Counted from the stretch's first letter, positions 24,372 to 35,872 are shown. The stretch is 64,000 nt of DNA from Delphinus delphis (GCF_949987515.2 NC_082694.2:60448080-60512079), one strand, 5' to 3'. Made by a program: numbers and translations. The notes: a model not told the origin generated them from the letters alone.

Positions 24372-24393
24372 GCGCGCGCACACACGCGCGCAC
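24302..24393. repeat. compound (CT)n(CA)n(CG)n microsatellite
   Basis: A CT run to about 24330, a CA run to about 24364, then GTGCGCGCGCGCGCACACACGC. From 24331 on it alternates pyrimidine and purine almost perfectly for 60 bases, a Z-DNA-forming pattern, and it holds most of the local CpG. Confidence 0.96.
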
Positions 24394-24515
24394 AGAAACT
24401 GAGGCCCAGAGAGATGACAACTTTCCCAAGGTCATTTAACTAATCAGTGATAGAACCAGGACAAAAACTCAGTCTTAACTCTCTCTTCAGTGTTCAATAC
24501 CTCCGAACACACTGC
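24394..24515 (-). mobile_element. MIR SINE, antisense
   Basis: 'gaaactgaggcccagagagatgac', 'ttcccaaggtcatttaact', 'gatagaaccaggac' follow antisense MIR order. The microsatellite adjoins it. Confidence 0.8.
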
Positions 24516-25044
24516 CTCCTAAGCATTCAAGCATTTTACATCAACGATAATAAATGTAAAATAGTTTCTTGGAGGAGGCAATTCAAGTTAAGTGTCAAAG
24601 GCATTCCATAAATATATGGGTTTTTTTTTCTGAATCTAGGGGGCTGAGGCACATGGCATAAATGTGGGGAAACAGAAATTAGCATACAACCCCAAATAAA
24701 GGGGCCTTTTCAAATGGTACAGGGCTGAAAGGGACTGTTTAGAGGGAAGATTCACTTGAAAACCTTGCAATGTCAATAGAAATACTTTATTGGTAAATAT
24801 TTTCTTACTAATTTCACCAAAATCAAGTTAAAAGATGTTTCAATTCGAGAGTCTGATTCACTTTCCTGCCTTCAAACCGTAGTCTTGAAGGCAGGAAAGT
24901 AGTCTTATCTCCATTTCCAGAGAAATTAGGTAAGCACCAGAAGCCATAGATTTAGTATTGACGCAAGAGCAATTTAGAATCCAGGTCTTCCACTGCCTCG
25001 TTCTCTGGAGGTCACACCTAACACGGTCCTTTACAGATAACAAA
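24516..25044. other. unassigned sequence with one hairpin
   Basis: No recognised element apart from the hairpin at 24860-24900. Confidence 0.45.
24860..24900. repeat. 16-bp perfect inverted repeat with 9-nt loop
   Basis: ACTTTCCTGCCTTCAA (24860-24875) pairs perfectly with TTGAAGGCAGGAAAGT (24885-24900) around the loop ACCGTAGTC. The TAGTCTT next to the loop is repeated directly after the second arm, as a template-switch event would leave. Confidence 0.95.
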
Positions 25045-25049
25045 GCACC

Positions 25050-25240
25050 TTTCACACACCGTAATTTATGTCATCCTCATGGCAACTTTGTGTGACAGGT
25101 AAATTACTACCTCATTTTACAGAGAGGGAAACTGAAGCTTGGAGAGATTAAGTACTTTGCCTAAAAGCACCCCAAAGTCACAGTTAAAACCAAATCCAAA
25201 TCCTCAACTCTAAATCCCATGCGTGTTCTTTACCAGTCTG
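25050..25240 (-). mobile_element. MIR SINE, antisense
   Basis: 'cctcattttacagagagggaaactgaag', 'agattaagtactttgcctaa', 'ttctttaccagtctg' match antisense MIR in order, with 'gtcatcctcatggcaact' upstream. Confidence 0.85.
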
Positions 25241-25424
25241 TCCAATTACTCTTAGTACTGGAGGAAGTGGGACTGTTGGGTCACTGGTTTGGATGTTAGA
25301 GACAAAAAGAAAACACCGCTAAACTGTAAGTCGCTGCAGGTGGGATCTTACCTTTATATAACGGGAGGTCTTGGCTGGACAGTAGTTGGGTCCTAACTGC
25401 TCCAGGGAGGGGGTAATGGTTACT

Positions 25425-25830
25425 TCATGCCAGAATCTGTTCCAGGGAGAGGGCAGTGACCAAAATGGAAAAAGTCCCTGCCCCGTAAAATTTACATTCT
25501 AGTGGGGTGAGACATAATTGAAACAAATAACAAAATATAAAATATGCAAGGGATGGTAAGTGCTATGGAGAAAAATAAAACAGAACGCAGAGCCTCGGCA
25601 ATGTGTGTGTATAGGGGTAATGTGGTTCTGTTTTATATATTAGGTGTTCAGGAAAGGCCATCAGATAAGGTCATATTTGAGAAGGAACCTAAAGGCAGTG
25701 AAGGAGCAAGTTTTACGGAGATCAGGGAAAAACAATTCCAGATAGAAAAAACCCACAAATATAAAGGCCCCAGGGCACAAGCTTGGTGAACCTGAGGAAC
25801 AGGAAGAAGGCCAGTATAAGTAGGGAGAGT
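25425..25830 (-). mobile_element. L2 LINE 3' region, antisense; source of the inverted copy at 24.0 kb
   Basis: Antisense L2 order: 'ctgttccagggagagggcag', 'agtccctgcc', 'ttacattctagtggggtgag', 'taagtgctatggagaaaaataaa', 'ggccccagggcac'. Sequence typical of L2 extends on both sides of the part shared with 23951-24117. The 81-codon open frame at 25544-25789 is a chance frame. Confidence 0.75.
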
Positions 25831-25834
25831 TTAA

Positions 25835-26230
25835 CAGCCGTGAACTTGCCTTTACGGAGCAAAAAAATGCATTAAGAGAAAAAGAAGTTCATATCTTTGA
25901 GACATAAAGAATGATACAAGGTAAAATTGGGTAAGTGTTATAGAGAGGCATAAATCAAGTATTATGGGATTGCAGAGAAAGTAAGGGAGGCTTAGAATCA
26001 CAGCATCAGAATGTGATTCTCTAGTCCAAGATACCGATGGTTTTTTGAACAATAAATATACTCTTTTCAAATTGTGGATTGCCAATAAGAAAACAAATGG
26101 AATCGAAACACTCTGGTTGAAGTGAAGGTAGGAAGGTTTAGCCTTTCTAACTTGGCCTTTTTCTCATCTCCAGGCACTCAGGCACCTTTACGGAACCCTA
26201 GGGCTTTAAGAAACAAAGTCGGCCAATGAC
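25835..26230. other. unassigned sequence
   Basis: Nothing recognised. Confidence 0.45.
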
Positions 26231-26234
26231 TGAT

Positions 26235-26300
26235 TTAGTCAAACTAGTTCATTTTACAGAGGGATCTGAGGCCCACAGAGGGAATCTTCTTCTGGTATAC
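26235..26300 (-). mobile_element. MIR fragment, antisense
   Basis: Only the core 'cattttacagagggatctgaggcccacagaggg' is recognisable. Confidence 0.5.
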
Positions 26301-26884
26301 AGAGGAATGAAGTGCCCCCCCCGCCCCGGGTCTTCTGTGCTGGCCCCTGTGCCTGATGACCATGGATCCCGCTTCAGCCTCCAGTCTACAAACCCCCACC
26401 TCCTTGTGCTGACCCTGGGGTGACCTAGAACTCCACTGCTCTCTGTCTTTCCCTGTATGTGATGCCACACCAGAGCAGCTGCTTCTCTCTGTTCCTACTC
26501 AAGGCTGATGCAGTGCTCTGGGGAGCTTCTCTGTGGGGCTGCCAACTCCACAGCAATAATTCCTCCTGTGGGACCAATGCAGTCACTGTTTCTGGGGGCA
26601 ATCTGAGATAATCAGAACAAAATTCATTGCTCAGATTTGCATTTCAAATTAGATTTTTGAGTCCAAAGTAAGACAATAGTCTTGAAAATTGGATTTACTG
26701 AGAGAATATACCTCTTGACACACAGAGATAATGATAATGAAATTGCCCTACACTTATACCCTGAAAATGCCAAGCACTTCATGCCTTCATACCTGATATA
26801 CTTCTTCACTAAAACCTTTTTTTTTTTTGTAAATTCTATTCCTCCTTCCAGGAAGCTAAATTCTCTTCCACTCTGATAGCTTCT
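26301..26884. other. unassigned sequence
   Basis: No recognised element. A T-run lies at 26818-26829, and a C-rich patch CCCCCCCCGCCCCGGG near 26316-26331. Confidence 0.45.
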
Positions 26885-27115
26885 CAGACGTCCCCAAGTA
26901 GAATCAATTGACCCTTACCTGTGTTCCTGTAGCACCTACTCCATACATTTATTATACCTCTCATTTTACTTCACTGGAAAAACATGTTTAGATATTCTTC
27001 TATCCCACTGACTTTGAGCTTCTCTTGTGAATAAGAACTATATCTTATTTGTATTTGATGCCTCCACTGCCACTAACACAATGCTCTTGGTGCCTGATAC
27101 ATTTGTTGATTGACG
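26885..27115 (+). mobile_element. probable L2 3' end, sense
   Basis: 'actgactttgagcttctcttgtgaataagaac', 'cactaacacaatgctcttggtgcctgatacatttgttgattg' follow the L2 3' UTR pattern (AGACTGTAAGCTCC... CACAGTGCCTGGCAC...). Strongly diverged. Confidence 0.5.
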
Positions 27116-27119
27116 TTGT

Positions 27120-29295
27120 AATTTAGCAATGACTGGGCTTATGAGAAATGAGGGTGCTTCTCTACCATGGACTGTTTGAGAAGTTGCCAACTAGTGATAA
27201 GCTACCAGCAATTATTTTCTCAGCCAGCTTGATAATTTCTTGAAAAGTAAAATGACTACGTGAATACCCTGTTGTTGGTCATTGTAAGTTTCTGATGGAC
27301 GGCCCCAGCACTCACTTTTGGTCTTTTCTGTCCAAGCCTTCTGACACATTTTTCTATTTGTTTGTCCACGCTGGATTTGCTCCGAGGCAGACATGTTGCT
27401 ATGGCCAACACAGCCAGCAATGACGCATTCCCCCTCATGCCTGGTCACAGCCCCTGGTAACTGTCAGCCTTTCAGATATGACTGACAAGAGTAAAAAGCA
27501 AAATCTGTGGGAAAAAATATGAAATCAGGTCCCAGCTCTCACTCTCTCATTATGTAAAGATGATCTCATGTTTTCTGAGTGTTGTGTGGTGAATCTCACA
27601 TGATCCTGAGACAGAGGGAGCTTTATCAAGAGAGTAGGGATTTTTCTGACATATAGGCCTGGTTAATGGTACCTCTAGCTGGTCAGCACTGAAAGGCAAA
27701 CTTAAGTTTCATTTCCTGAATTCAAATTGCACATCAAGGTTACAGAGAAAGGCCATTGCCTTTCAACAATGGCAACATAACCAAAGCCACTTCATTTGCA
27801 GGAGTTTATAAAAACTAGATTATCCCAGATCTATTTTCTTAAGCCAAGAACAAAACAACCTCAGTAAAAGAAAAGTCAGCTCTCACGTGCCTCTTGATCT
27901 CTGCTTTGTCATCCAAGAGTTTTCAGATTTGGGGCTGAAACACAACTCCTCTGCCCCAGCAACAGGTAGCCTGCCCAATCATTTCCAGTCCTAACTTTAC
28001 AGTTAACAATTCAAAACACAATATTCTTGCTCTCATTTATAAGCATTTATTTAATCACATGGGATTTGCCATGTTTACTGTCAAACAATTGATCTTTTCT
28101 TCCTAGATCCCTCCAGGATTTCCATCTAGCTGATGTGGCTTTCATGTTTCTAACAGAAACAGTAAACAAAAACACAAGACAGAAATGTTTGTATTTTGCT
28201 GAAATGTGGAGTAATCAGGGTTATCACTAAAAAGCACTTGAGACATGACCATGGAGAAAAGAGAGTCTGAGAAACTGTCTGGGAAGACAAATGACATGAA
28301 GTGTGTTTATTTGAATTTCTAAAATTTCCCTTTCTCTTGCTTTATTTACATTTCATTAATATGAAGTTATCCAACCTGAGTAACATTTTGTCTTGCATAG
28401 TTTACTGTTTTGACTTTTGCAAGCAGCCAGACAGCAAGAATGATCCTAAACAAGCTCTTGGTTGGTGTGAGACTCCATATCTACTGAATTAGAGAACTTT
28501 AAATAAAAATTTCCCTCTAAATGTAATATTTCAAAAACACCAGACTCCATTTCCCCTAGGGAAACAGATAATGTGAGAAGCAGATCAGGTTTGCTACCTA
28601 TAAACTACGAAGGTGGAGGACAGCTTTCAAGGGCAGGAGCTGAACTATCGGGTTTTAATTCCTAACCTGGACCAAGTTCAATGGGCATGAGTCTTGCTTC
28701 TTTCCAATTTGTGTTAACTAAGTTCTAATTAAGCAGTGTTAATTTTAATGAAGTCAGAAACCAAGTTTCTGGCTTGGTTTCTGGCCTCCTCCACCTAGAC
28801 TTTCAATATTGCAGAGCTCTTTCTTAATTAAGGTGAAGAATTCCCTTTGGTTTCCGCAGCCAACATTTTCCATTTGTTCCACTTAGGATGCCAGTTGGCT
28901 TCCACCCCCTGCAACCATGTGCCTCTGGTACAGCTGGACAATATATTAACCTCCTTGGGATTAAAAAGGTGCTATATCCTTGAGAAATATTCCTAATAAT
29001 CTGAATTCTTCTTTATTCTCACCAGCAATCAATCTTTTCTAAGTAAGAACAAGCAAATGAGCAGTGGAGGCAGGCAACAATCAGATTTCAGCAGCAACCT
29101 TTCCAGAGGGTCTTCCCCATCCCTAAGTCCTGAGCCTGAATTCTCCAAAGACTGATATGAGCAGGCTTTAGCCAAGTTCTGGCTCCTATTCTGGTGTCCA
29201 GCGGCAACTTGAAGATAGAGGAGGGAGGGGTCCTGAGCTGTCCTTATGGCTGCCTAAGCTGTGTGAAGGCACAAAGGGAACAGCATCCCTTGGAG
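27120..29295. other. long stretch without recognised genes or repeats
   Basis: Unique-looking sequence. Frames are under 80 codons and carry no recognisable domain. Confidence 0.5.
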
Positions 29296-29297
29296 AT

Positions 29298-29412
29298 GAG
29301 CAAGGCACGAGGCTGAAATCAGAAGACTCAGCCCTAGTTCCTGCCACCCACCGACTAATTATGAGACTTTCAAAGCACTTCACTTCTCTGAGCCTTGGTT
29401 TTCTCATCTGTT
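29298..29412 (+). mobile_element. MIR SINE fragment, sense
   Basis: 'gactaattatgagactttcaaagcacttcacttctctgagccttggttttctcatctg' is a clear MIR core. Confidence 0.8.
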
Positions 29413-29544
29413 AAGATAGAGAACACGACTAGACCAGTGCTTTACAAACTATCTATGGCAAAGGAGCAAGATTTTTCCTTCCTTCACCCCATCACCCCAT
29501 CCCCTGATTTGTTGGGGATCTTTCGTGAAATACAACAAAAATGA

Positions 29545-30030
29545 ATACCATAGTAATAATACTGTATTGTACATTTGAAAGTTACTAAGACAACAGATCT
29601 TTAAAATTCTCATCACACACACGCAAAAAAATTGTGAGAAAAAAACAGTGGTTACCAGTGGGGAGAGGAAAAGGGGAGGAGCAAGATAGGGGCACAGGAT
29701 TAAGAAATATAAACTACTAAGTATAAAATAAATAAACAACAAGGATATATCGTACAGCACAGGAATATAGGGCCATTATTTTGTAATAACTTTAAATGGA
29801 GTATAATCTATAAAATATTGAATCACTGTGTTGTATACCTGAAACTAATATAATATTGTAAATCAACTATACTTCAACTAAAAATAAAATTTTAATTGCA
29901 ACTATGCATGGTGATGGATGTTAACCAGACTTATTGTAGTGATCATTTCACTACATATATCAAATCATTATGCTGTATGCTTGAAACTAACATTATGTTA
30001 TATGTCAATTGTATCTCAGTTTTAAAAACA
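29545..30030 (+). mobile_element. old L1 3' UTR, split by a younger L1
   Basis: Left part 29545-29634 ('actgtattgtacatttgaaagttactaag', 'cttaaaattctcatcac' type). Right part 29894-30030 ('gcaactatgcatggtgatggatgttaaccagacttattg', 'tatgtcaattgtatctcag'). Joined, they follow one L1 3' UTR in order. The younger L1 tail lies between them. Confidence 0.75.
29635..29893 (+). mobile_element. short L1 3' UTR insertion
   Basis: 5'-truncated L1 of about 260 bp, from 'cagtggttaccagtggggagagg' to 'acctgaaactaatataatattgtaaatcaactatac' and an A-rich tail. It interrupts the older L1. Confidence 0.8.
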
Positions 30031-30034
30031 CACA

Positions 30035-30538
30035 CATTAGAAAATTTTTGAAAGAAAAACCTTGATATGATATATTTGAAGTTGCTATTATATTTCAGAT
30101 GGGACATTATGTAATTACTGCTCTAACTTTGTTTTTAGCAAACTAAGTCTCATCCAATACTAAACATGCAGTAGGCCCTTAATAAATCTTTGAATTAATC
30201 AGTGAAAAGAAAAAAAAAGAATTACCAGATAAATGATAATGTTTGGATGTTGTAGCAATGCTAGATTGCTATCAAAATTTCTAAATGCTTACCCTTACTT
30301 GCTGTATTTAACTCCCCATGAGCAGGTAACAGTGTATGGACCAGTGGCTGTGCAGAGACCACACTCAATATCTTATATCCCTCCCTTGCACCTCCACTCA
30401 GGTTGCCCAAGTGTCCAAATGCTGGGCTTGGTGGCCAGATCAAAATTATGCTTCTGGAGCAACAAAGACCAAAATAACCACTTGAGCATATAACAGTAAT
30501 TCTGTCTCTATATCTGCCTCACCTTGTCAATCTCCCAG
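30035..30538. other. unassigned sequence
   Basis: Nothing recognised. Confidence 0.45.
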
Positions 30539-30539
30539 A

Positions 30540-30960
30540 ACAATAATCTGGAACACTGGCTCCACCACCTAGTATCACGTGGCCCAGAGCAAGTTACTAA
30601 ACCTCTCTGTGCCTCACTTTTCTCATCTCTAAAATGAGAATAATAAGATCTTCTTCATGGGGGTGTTTTTGGTAAATGTTTACTTTGATATAATTTCAAA
30701 CCTACAGACAAGTTGCTGAAATAGTACATAGAAATCCTATTACTCTTTATTCAGATGACCCCTTTGTAATATTTTTCCCCATCTGCTTTAACATTCTCTT
30801 TATCTTTCTTTCCCTATTATTTTTCTTTCTGAAGTGTTTAAGAGTAACTTTCAGCCACCATGCCCAATGGATTGTTTTGAGGATTAAAGGAATTAATATG
30901 TGTGAAATACTCAAAATAATGCCTGGTACACATAATAAGCTCTCATAAAATATTACCTCT
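30540..30960 (+). mobile_element. MIR SINE split by a later insertion
   Basis: Left part 30540-30662 ('agcaagttactaaacctctctgtgcctcacttttctcatctctaaaatgag'). Right part 30870-30960 ('ttttgaggattaaaggaattaatatgtg', 'aatgcctggtacacataataagctctc'). Together they give a nearly complete MIR. The break falls at the GGTTGTTGTGAGGATT segment of the MIR consensus. Confidence 0.85.
30663..30869. mobile_element. insertion within MIR, possibly old L1-type
   Basis: 'ttgatataatttcaaacctacagacaagttgctgaaatagtaca' and 'tgtttaagagtaactttcagccaccatgcc' match a widespread old mammalian repeat, probably L1M-type. Family not settled. Its ends repeat a T/G-rich GTTTT(T)G motif that may be the target duplication. 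Confidence 0.55.
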
Positions 30961-30964
30961 TATG

Positions 30965-32585
30965 CTTGGTTTCCAAAGACCTTTCCAGATGTTCAACGGG
31001 TATCTCATATTCCAGTGATTTGGTGGCAACCCCATGTGGAATCTCCAACAGGCTGGGGGTCCATCCCTATGACTCTGCCCTTCTCAAAGGTTTACGCCAA
31101 ATTCACTTATTTTCAAGTGTGTTGAATTTGACTGACCTAAAAAAAAATTTTCTATGCCATATGTATCTGGCCTTGAACACGGGTATTGAGTGTATCTGCT
31201 CTAAATTACTGTGTGTTATTAAATCTAAAGAACTCTGGTATTCTTTTTCCTTTCTTACAAAATGGCTGTATTACTCTTAACAGAATATTAAATTGATCAG
31301 TGGTGACTAGAAGACCAAACCCTCACTCTTCATGTTCTTTAAGGAGATGATATGAACAGTGATTTCTAGGAAATTCAAGTGTGACCCTTAAAACAAAACT
31401 TCCCTATGCAGCTCAGATGGCTCTTATTTCTGTTACCCAAAATGTCTATGCTTCTGAATCAGAAACAAAATTTTGATTAGCATAATACCTTGTCTACTCC
31501 TGGTGTTGGTTTAACTTTAAACTGAACCAGAACCTTCCTTTCTCACATTCACCCTGGTTCCTTTGCTTCTTGATTTCCTGCCTCATCCAGATCCTGCTGG
31601 GCTGAATTGAATTAAGTGTGGAAAACATACTGATTCAGCTTCATCTCTGTGTGCCCAGATTCAGCTACAGAAAAGACTGTTCAGTCCACAGCAATTTTTA
31701 AAAACATTCCACGTGAGTCATACGCCAGAAAGAAATCAAATCGCAGAGGCATCTGGTGTCCAGAAAGACCCACTGTTTTCTATGGCCAGAACCTAGAAGG
31801 TTGGATGACTTGCCCAGGTGACTCATTGCTCTTCATAGAACATCGGAACAAGGTCCATATGTCTTCCAGGCCCTTTTGTTCATGATTACCATGTGACCAA
31901 AACAAATCCTATCATTGCCCCAGCAGGGTTCATGAGTCTTTGACTTTTGTGCCAGACAATGCCTGGAGGAGGAAAGGCAGGCAAAGTGGATACATCTTCC
32001 ATCCCAAGATGAATTATGTATGTACAACTAGAGCCAACTTAGCCTCACATCACTCTCCCTGGGGATTCTGTGAATGTGGGGCTTCCACATATATTCACAG
32101 CCCACGCTGAAGGCTCTGTTCCCTGGAAAACCTGTCATGTGTCCCACACAATTTAATACTTGGTCAAAAATTTTTGCTTGATATGCCTTATACCTTAGGT
32201 TAAGCTGTGGAGAGCCAAGGCCATGTATATGTCCATCAGAGAAACCTCACAGTGGACTGGGTACACAGTAGATGGGAAGGTATTTCTCTAGATGGTCTGC
32301 TGTAGTACAAAATAGGGAAATCAGTCACCCCAGTTGTCAAGTCATTGGCTTCATCCCCACAGCAGAAGTGCCCGTCCTCAGCCACAGAATTTTGCTTCCC
32401 TTCTAAAGAAAAACCTCTGCTGCTGTAAGAGATTTGGACATCCTGAAGGGGCAGCTCCCACTAATATTATTCCTCCAAACACCTGGCCTACACATTTCTC
32501 TATTAGCACCGCCCTCTCCCCAAAGAATTCAGGGAGTTTTACAAAGATGAGGAGATATACTGATGCTCACCTGATTCATTTAAAA
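30965..32585. other. long stretch without recognised genes or repeats
   Basis: Unique-looking sequence. Frames up to 104 codons (30966-31280) have no identifiable domain. Confidence 0.45.
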
Positions 32586-32589
32586 GTTT

Positions 32590-33130
32590 AAGGTATGGTT
32601 TCTCCAAAAGTTACACATAGAGTACCATACACACAGCAATTTCTCTCCTAGGTTTACACCCAAGAAAACTGAAAACATATGTCCACACAAAAATGTGTAC
32701 ATGGATATCCATAACAGTATTATCCATTAATAGCCAAAAAGGAGAAACCACCCAAATTTCCATAAACTGATAAATGACTGGTATATCCATACAATGGAAT
32801 ATTATTTGGTCATAAAAAGAGTGAAGTATTGATATATGCTAACATAAATGAACCTCAAAAATATTACATTGAGTGAAATCCAGACACAAAAGACCACATG
32901 TATTGTATGATTCCATTTATATGAAATGTCTAAAAATAGGCAGATCCATACAGATAAAGAGAAGCAGGGGTGGAGGAAATAAGGAGTGACCACTGAGGTT
33001 TCCTTTTGGGATGATGAAAATATTCTGGAACTAGATGGTAGTGATGATTGCACATATCTGAATATACTAAAAACCACTGAACTGTACATTTTTAATGGGT
33101 GAAGTTCATGATATGTGAATTTTAAAATTG
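32590..33130 (+). mobile_element. old L1 (L1M-type) 3' region
   Basis: Ordered L1 blocks: 'ctcctaggtttacacccaagaa', 'aatagccaaaaaggagaaacc', 'tatatccatacaatggaatattatttgg', 'attccatttatatgaaatgtc', 'aaaaaccactgaactgtacattttt', 'gtgaattttaa'. No open frame of length. Confidence 0.88.
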
Positions 33131-33134
33131 ATTA

Positions 33135-34167
33135 AAGGATAAAACAGGACATAAAAATTAAAAAAGAAAAAGTGTGAATCAAAGTGAATCCCAGGTCCCA
33201 GGCCGGCCTGCTGATTTGACAACTTCCACAACCAAACTTGCCTTCCTTTCTCTTCTTCTTTTGCTGAGATTGGTCACTGCCAACATAGGCATTTCTAAAA
33301 CATGCTGTGTGCCCTGAAGCTCCACTCAATGTCCAGCCAGATCAGGACTGTCACCCAGGCTGCTGGGCCTCATCTCAAATGCGTTTTGATCTGGCCCCAC
33401 ATCTTAACACAGCGTGAGCTTCAGGGCTCTGGCTTCTCCATTTCCTCATTGCCAGTGATTGTTTCCGTCGAAAATAATCATCTGTCTTTCATTGCAGTAC
33501 AGATGATACCCAAATGTTACTCTCGTCCATCAAACTGTCAAGCTAATTGTTTATAAAACATCCAGAACTGGTTGTCACAGAACATCAGCAAACTCAGCCC
33601 AAGTAAAACAGACCCCTGAGGCTGGATACAGCCCTGGGCAAGGGGAGAATCTCGCTGACATATCCTTCATGAACACCTTTCCTAATCCAACAATTGTCAG
33701 AAAACTAGGGGTGTTGCTGCCATCCTGGGACACCGAAACTGATCTCAAGGAACTTAGTTTTCCTGTTACTAGAATGTTTTTTGATAATTTGAAAACTGCT
33801 CCCCATCCTAAGAGACTCCAGGACTTGGGCTTTAAATTCTTTCCATGGTCCAGCGTTAAGATGGGTGGTGCAGGAATTCCCTGCCTCTGCCCTGCCACCC
33901 CATCAGGTAATTACTTACACTGAGTGGTGCTTGAAATTTGCTGAGCATTTTCACACAGATTTCCTTTTCGCCTCAATTTCCCTGTGATGGAGCCAGAGTG
34001 CAGACAGAGTTATTTCTAGTTTTCATCTAGGAAGAAGTACAGATATTTACTCAACATCACTGGAGTTGTCGATGGCAGAGCACAGACCTCTATGTTCTCA
34101 GCTCAGCCCTGTTTCCAGAGCACACAGAGGACACAGGCCTTAACTTGGGTCAGAAGACAAGTCTTCC
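33135..34167. other. unassigned sequence
   Basis: No recognised repeat or exon. Frames of 84-107 codons lack motifs. Confidence 0.45.
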
Positions 34168-34183
34168 AAAGCAGCCTTCCCTT

Positions 34184-34374
34184 GGGCTTCCCTGGTGGCG
34201 CAGTGGTTGAGAGTCCGCCTGCCGATGCAGGGGACACGGGTTCGTGCCCCAGTCCGGGAAGATCCCACATGCCACGGAGCGGCTGGGCCTGTGAGCCATG
34301 GCTGCTGAGCCTGCGCGTCCGGAGCCTGTGGCCACAACAGTGAGAGGTCCGCGTACCGGAAAAAAAAAAAAAAA
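34184..34374 (+). mobile_element. CHR SINE with internal deletion
   Basis: Sense copy with a perfect 16-bp target-site duplication AAAGCAGCCTTCCCTT at 34168-34183 and 34375-34390. Compared with the other copies it lacks about 15 bases (the CTCCGCAACGGGAGA part) between CCTGTG and GGCCACAAC at about 34330. Poly(A) is about 18. Confidence 0.96.
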
Positions 34375-34391
34375 AAAGCAGCCTTCCCTTC

Positions 34392-35500
34392 CAGCACTTC
34401 TCTGTTCCTCTGCTCAGCCTCATGAAGCCTTCCTCAGCCAGTTTTTCTATCATTTTCCCATCTAAAACTTATTATCGTTCATTTCAAGCCTTCTCTTTCA
34501 CCCAGTCACCTGGGCCATCATTCATTTAAAGAAGAATGGTTAAGCTTCTACTAAGTACCAAATGCCGTGCTAGGCAGATACAGAAGAATACACATCTCCC
34601 ATGCTTAAGAGGCTCAGAACCTAGCAGACTCCAGCCCTACTGACTTCTGACTCCAGACTGCAGGCCCTTTGCATCTCCAGATTTTGTAGACCTTTTAGGT
34701 CTGTCTTCTGCCGTCTGTCTAACCCACAGATTGATCTCCCTTTGACCCACCTTCTCAGGGTTCTAAAGCCATGAGTCTCACCTGGTAGACCAAGGAAATT
34801 TGATCAAGTAGCGATAGCATATAGCACACATAAATATACATTACATATATGACATATATAACATGCATGTGTGTCCACTACAGTGAGGGAGGAACACTGG
34901 GCTCAGTCACTTAGAGTTACTACTAATAAGACCATAGAAGCTGGAGCTGAGCGGGATGCTGACAATAACTGCTGCTCTGATTGTAAAATCAATATCCATT
35001 TGTCAGTGTCCTTCCAACGCCAATATTTTTCAATGAAAGTTTCCAACTTAAAGAGAGATGTCTGCTTTCATAACACAACAATCCACAGTCATGTCATAAG
35101 AATAAGATATAAGAGCTGAGTGTGCTCATGCTACCTTTCCACGCACAGAGCACCATCAATGCTTTGCTTCCCAATGCCTGTAACAGAAATAGCACCTGTT
35201 AAAATATAATTTTCAAAAGGTAGAATCAAGACTCTCAGGAAGACATTAGAACTGATCTAGAAAACATCTGAGAAGCTCGGTATCTATAAAAACTAGCTGA
35301 TATCTCAAAAGGTGAAAAACCTTTTGGGTTATCTCTTCCACTAGACAGGAATATTTTTGCATCTCTTTTGGAAAAGATCCACCAGTTAACCCTTGTCTCC
35401 ACAGAGGGTTAAAATAGGCAACCAATAGAAAGTCAAACCCAGCACTCCACTGAAAAACAATCAGGACTCTCTTTGGGCTACTTTGGGGCTACTTTGAAGT
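34392..35500. other. unassigned sequence
   Basis: No confident family. The part 35411-35475 resembles 49679-49745 (shared 'gaaa(g)tcaaacccagcact', 'cactgaaa'), so an old dispersed repeat of unknown class probably covers it. A short CAAAAGGT/ACCTTTTG hairpin lies near 35310. Confidence 0.45.
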
Positions 35501-35514
35501 TACTAGTAACTTTC

Positions 35515-35872
35515 CTTATTTTTTTATTTCTTTATTTTCTTTCTTTATTTATTTGGCTATGTTGGGTCTTCGTTGCTGCGCGTGGTCTTTATTGGCGGCG
35601 AGTGGGAGCTACTATTCGTTGCGATGCGCAGGCTTCTCATTGCGGTGGCTTCTCTTGTTGCGGAGCACGGGCTCTAGGCACACGGGCTTCACTGGCTGCA
35701 GCACGCAGGCTCAGTAGTTGTGGCTCGCGGGCTCTAGAGCGCAGGCTCAGTAGTTGTGGCACACGGGCTTAGTTGCTCTGCGGCATGTGGGATCTTCCTG
35801 GGCCAGGGCACGAACCTGTGTCCCCTGCATTGGCAGGCGGATTCTTAGCTACTGTGCCACAAGGGAAGCCCC
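35515..35872 (-). mobile_element. CHR SINE, long form, antisense
   Basis: Minus-strand tRNA-like head, the long tail region with repeated 'CACAACTACTGAGCC', and an AAATAAAGAAA tail. The target-site duplication ACTAGTAACTTTC lies at 35502-35514 and 35873-35885. Confidence 0.95.

Noticed and set aside
24860..24900. Rho-independent terminator or microRNA hairpin
   Set aside because: No T-run or bacterial context for a terminator. The stem (16 bp) is shorter than a typical pre-miRNA and the perfect arms suggest recent inverted duplication.
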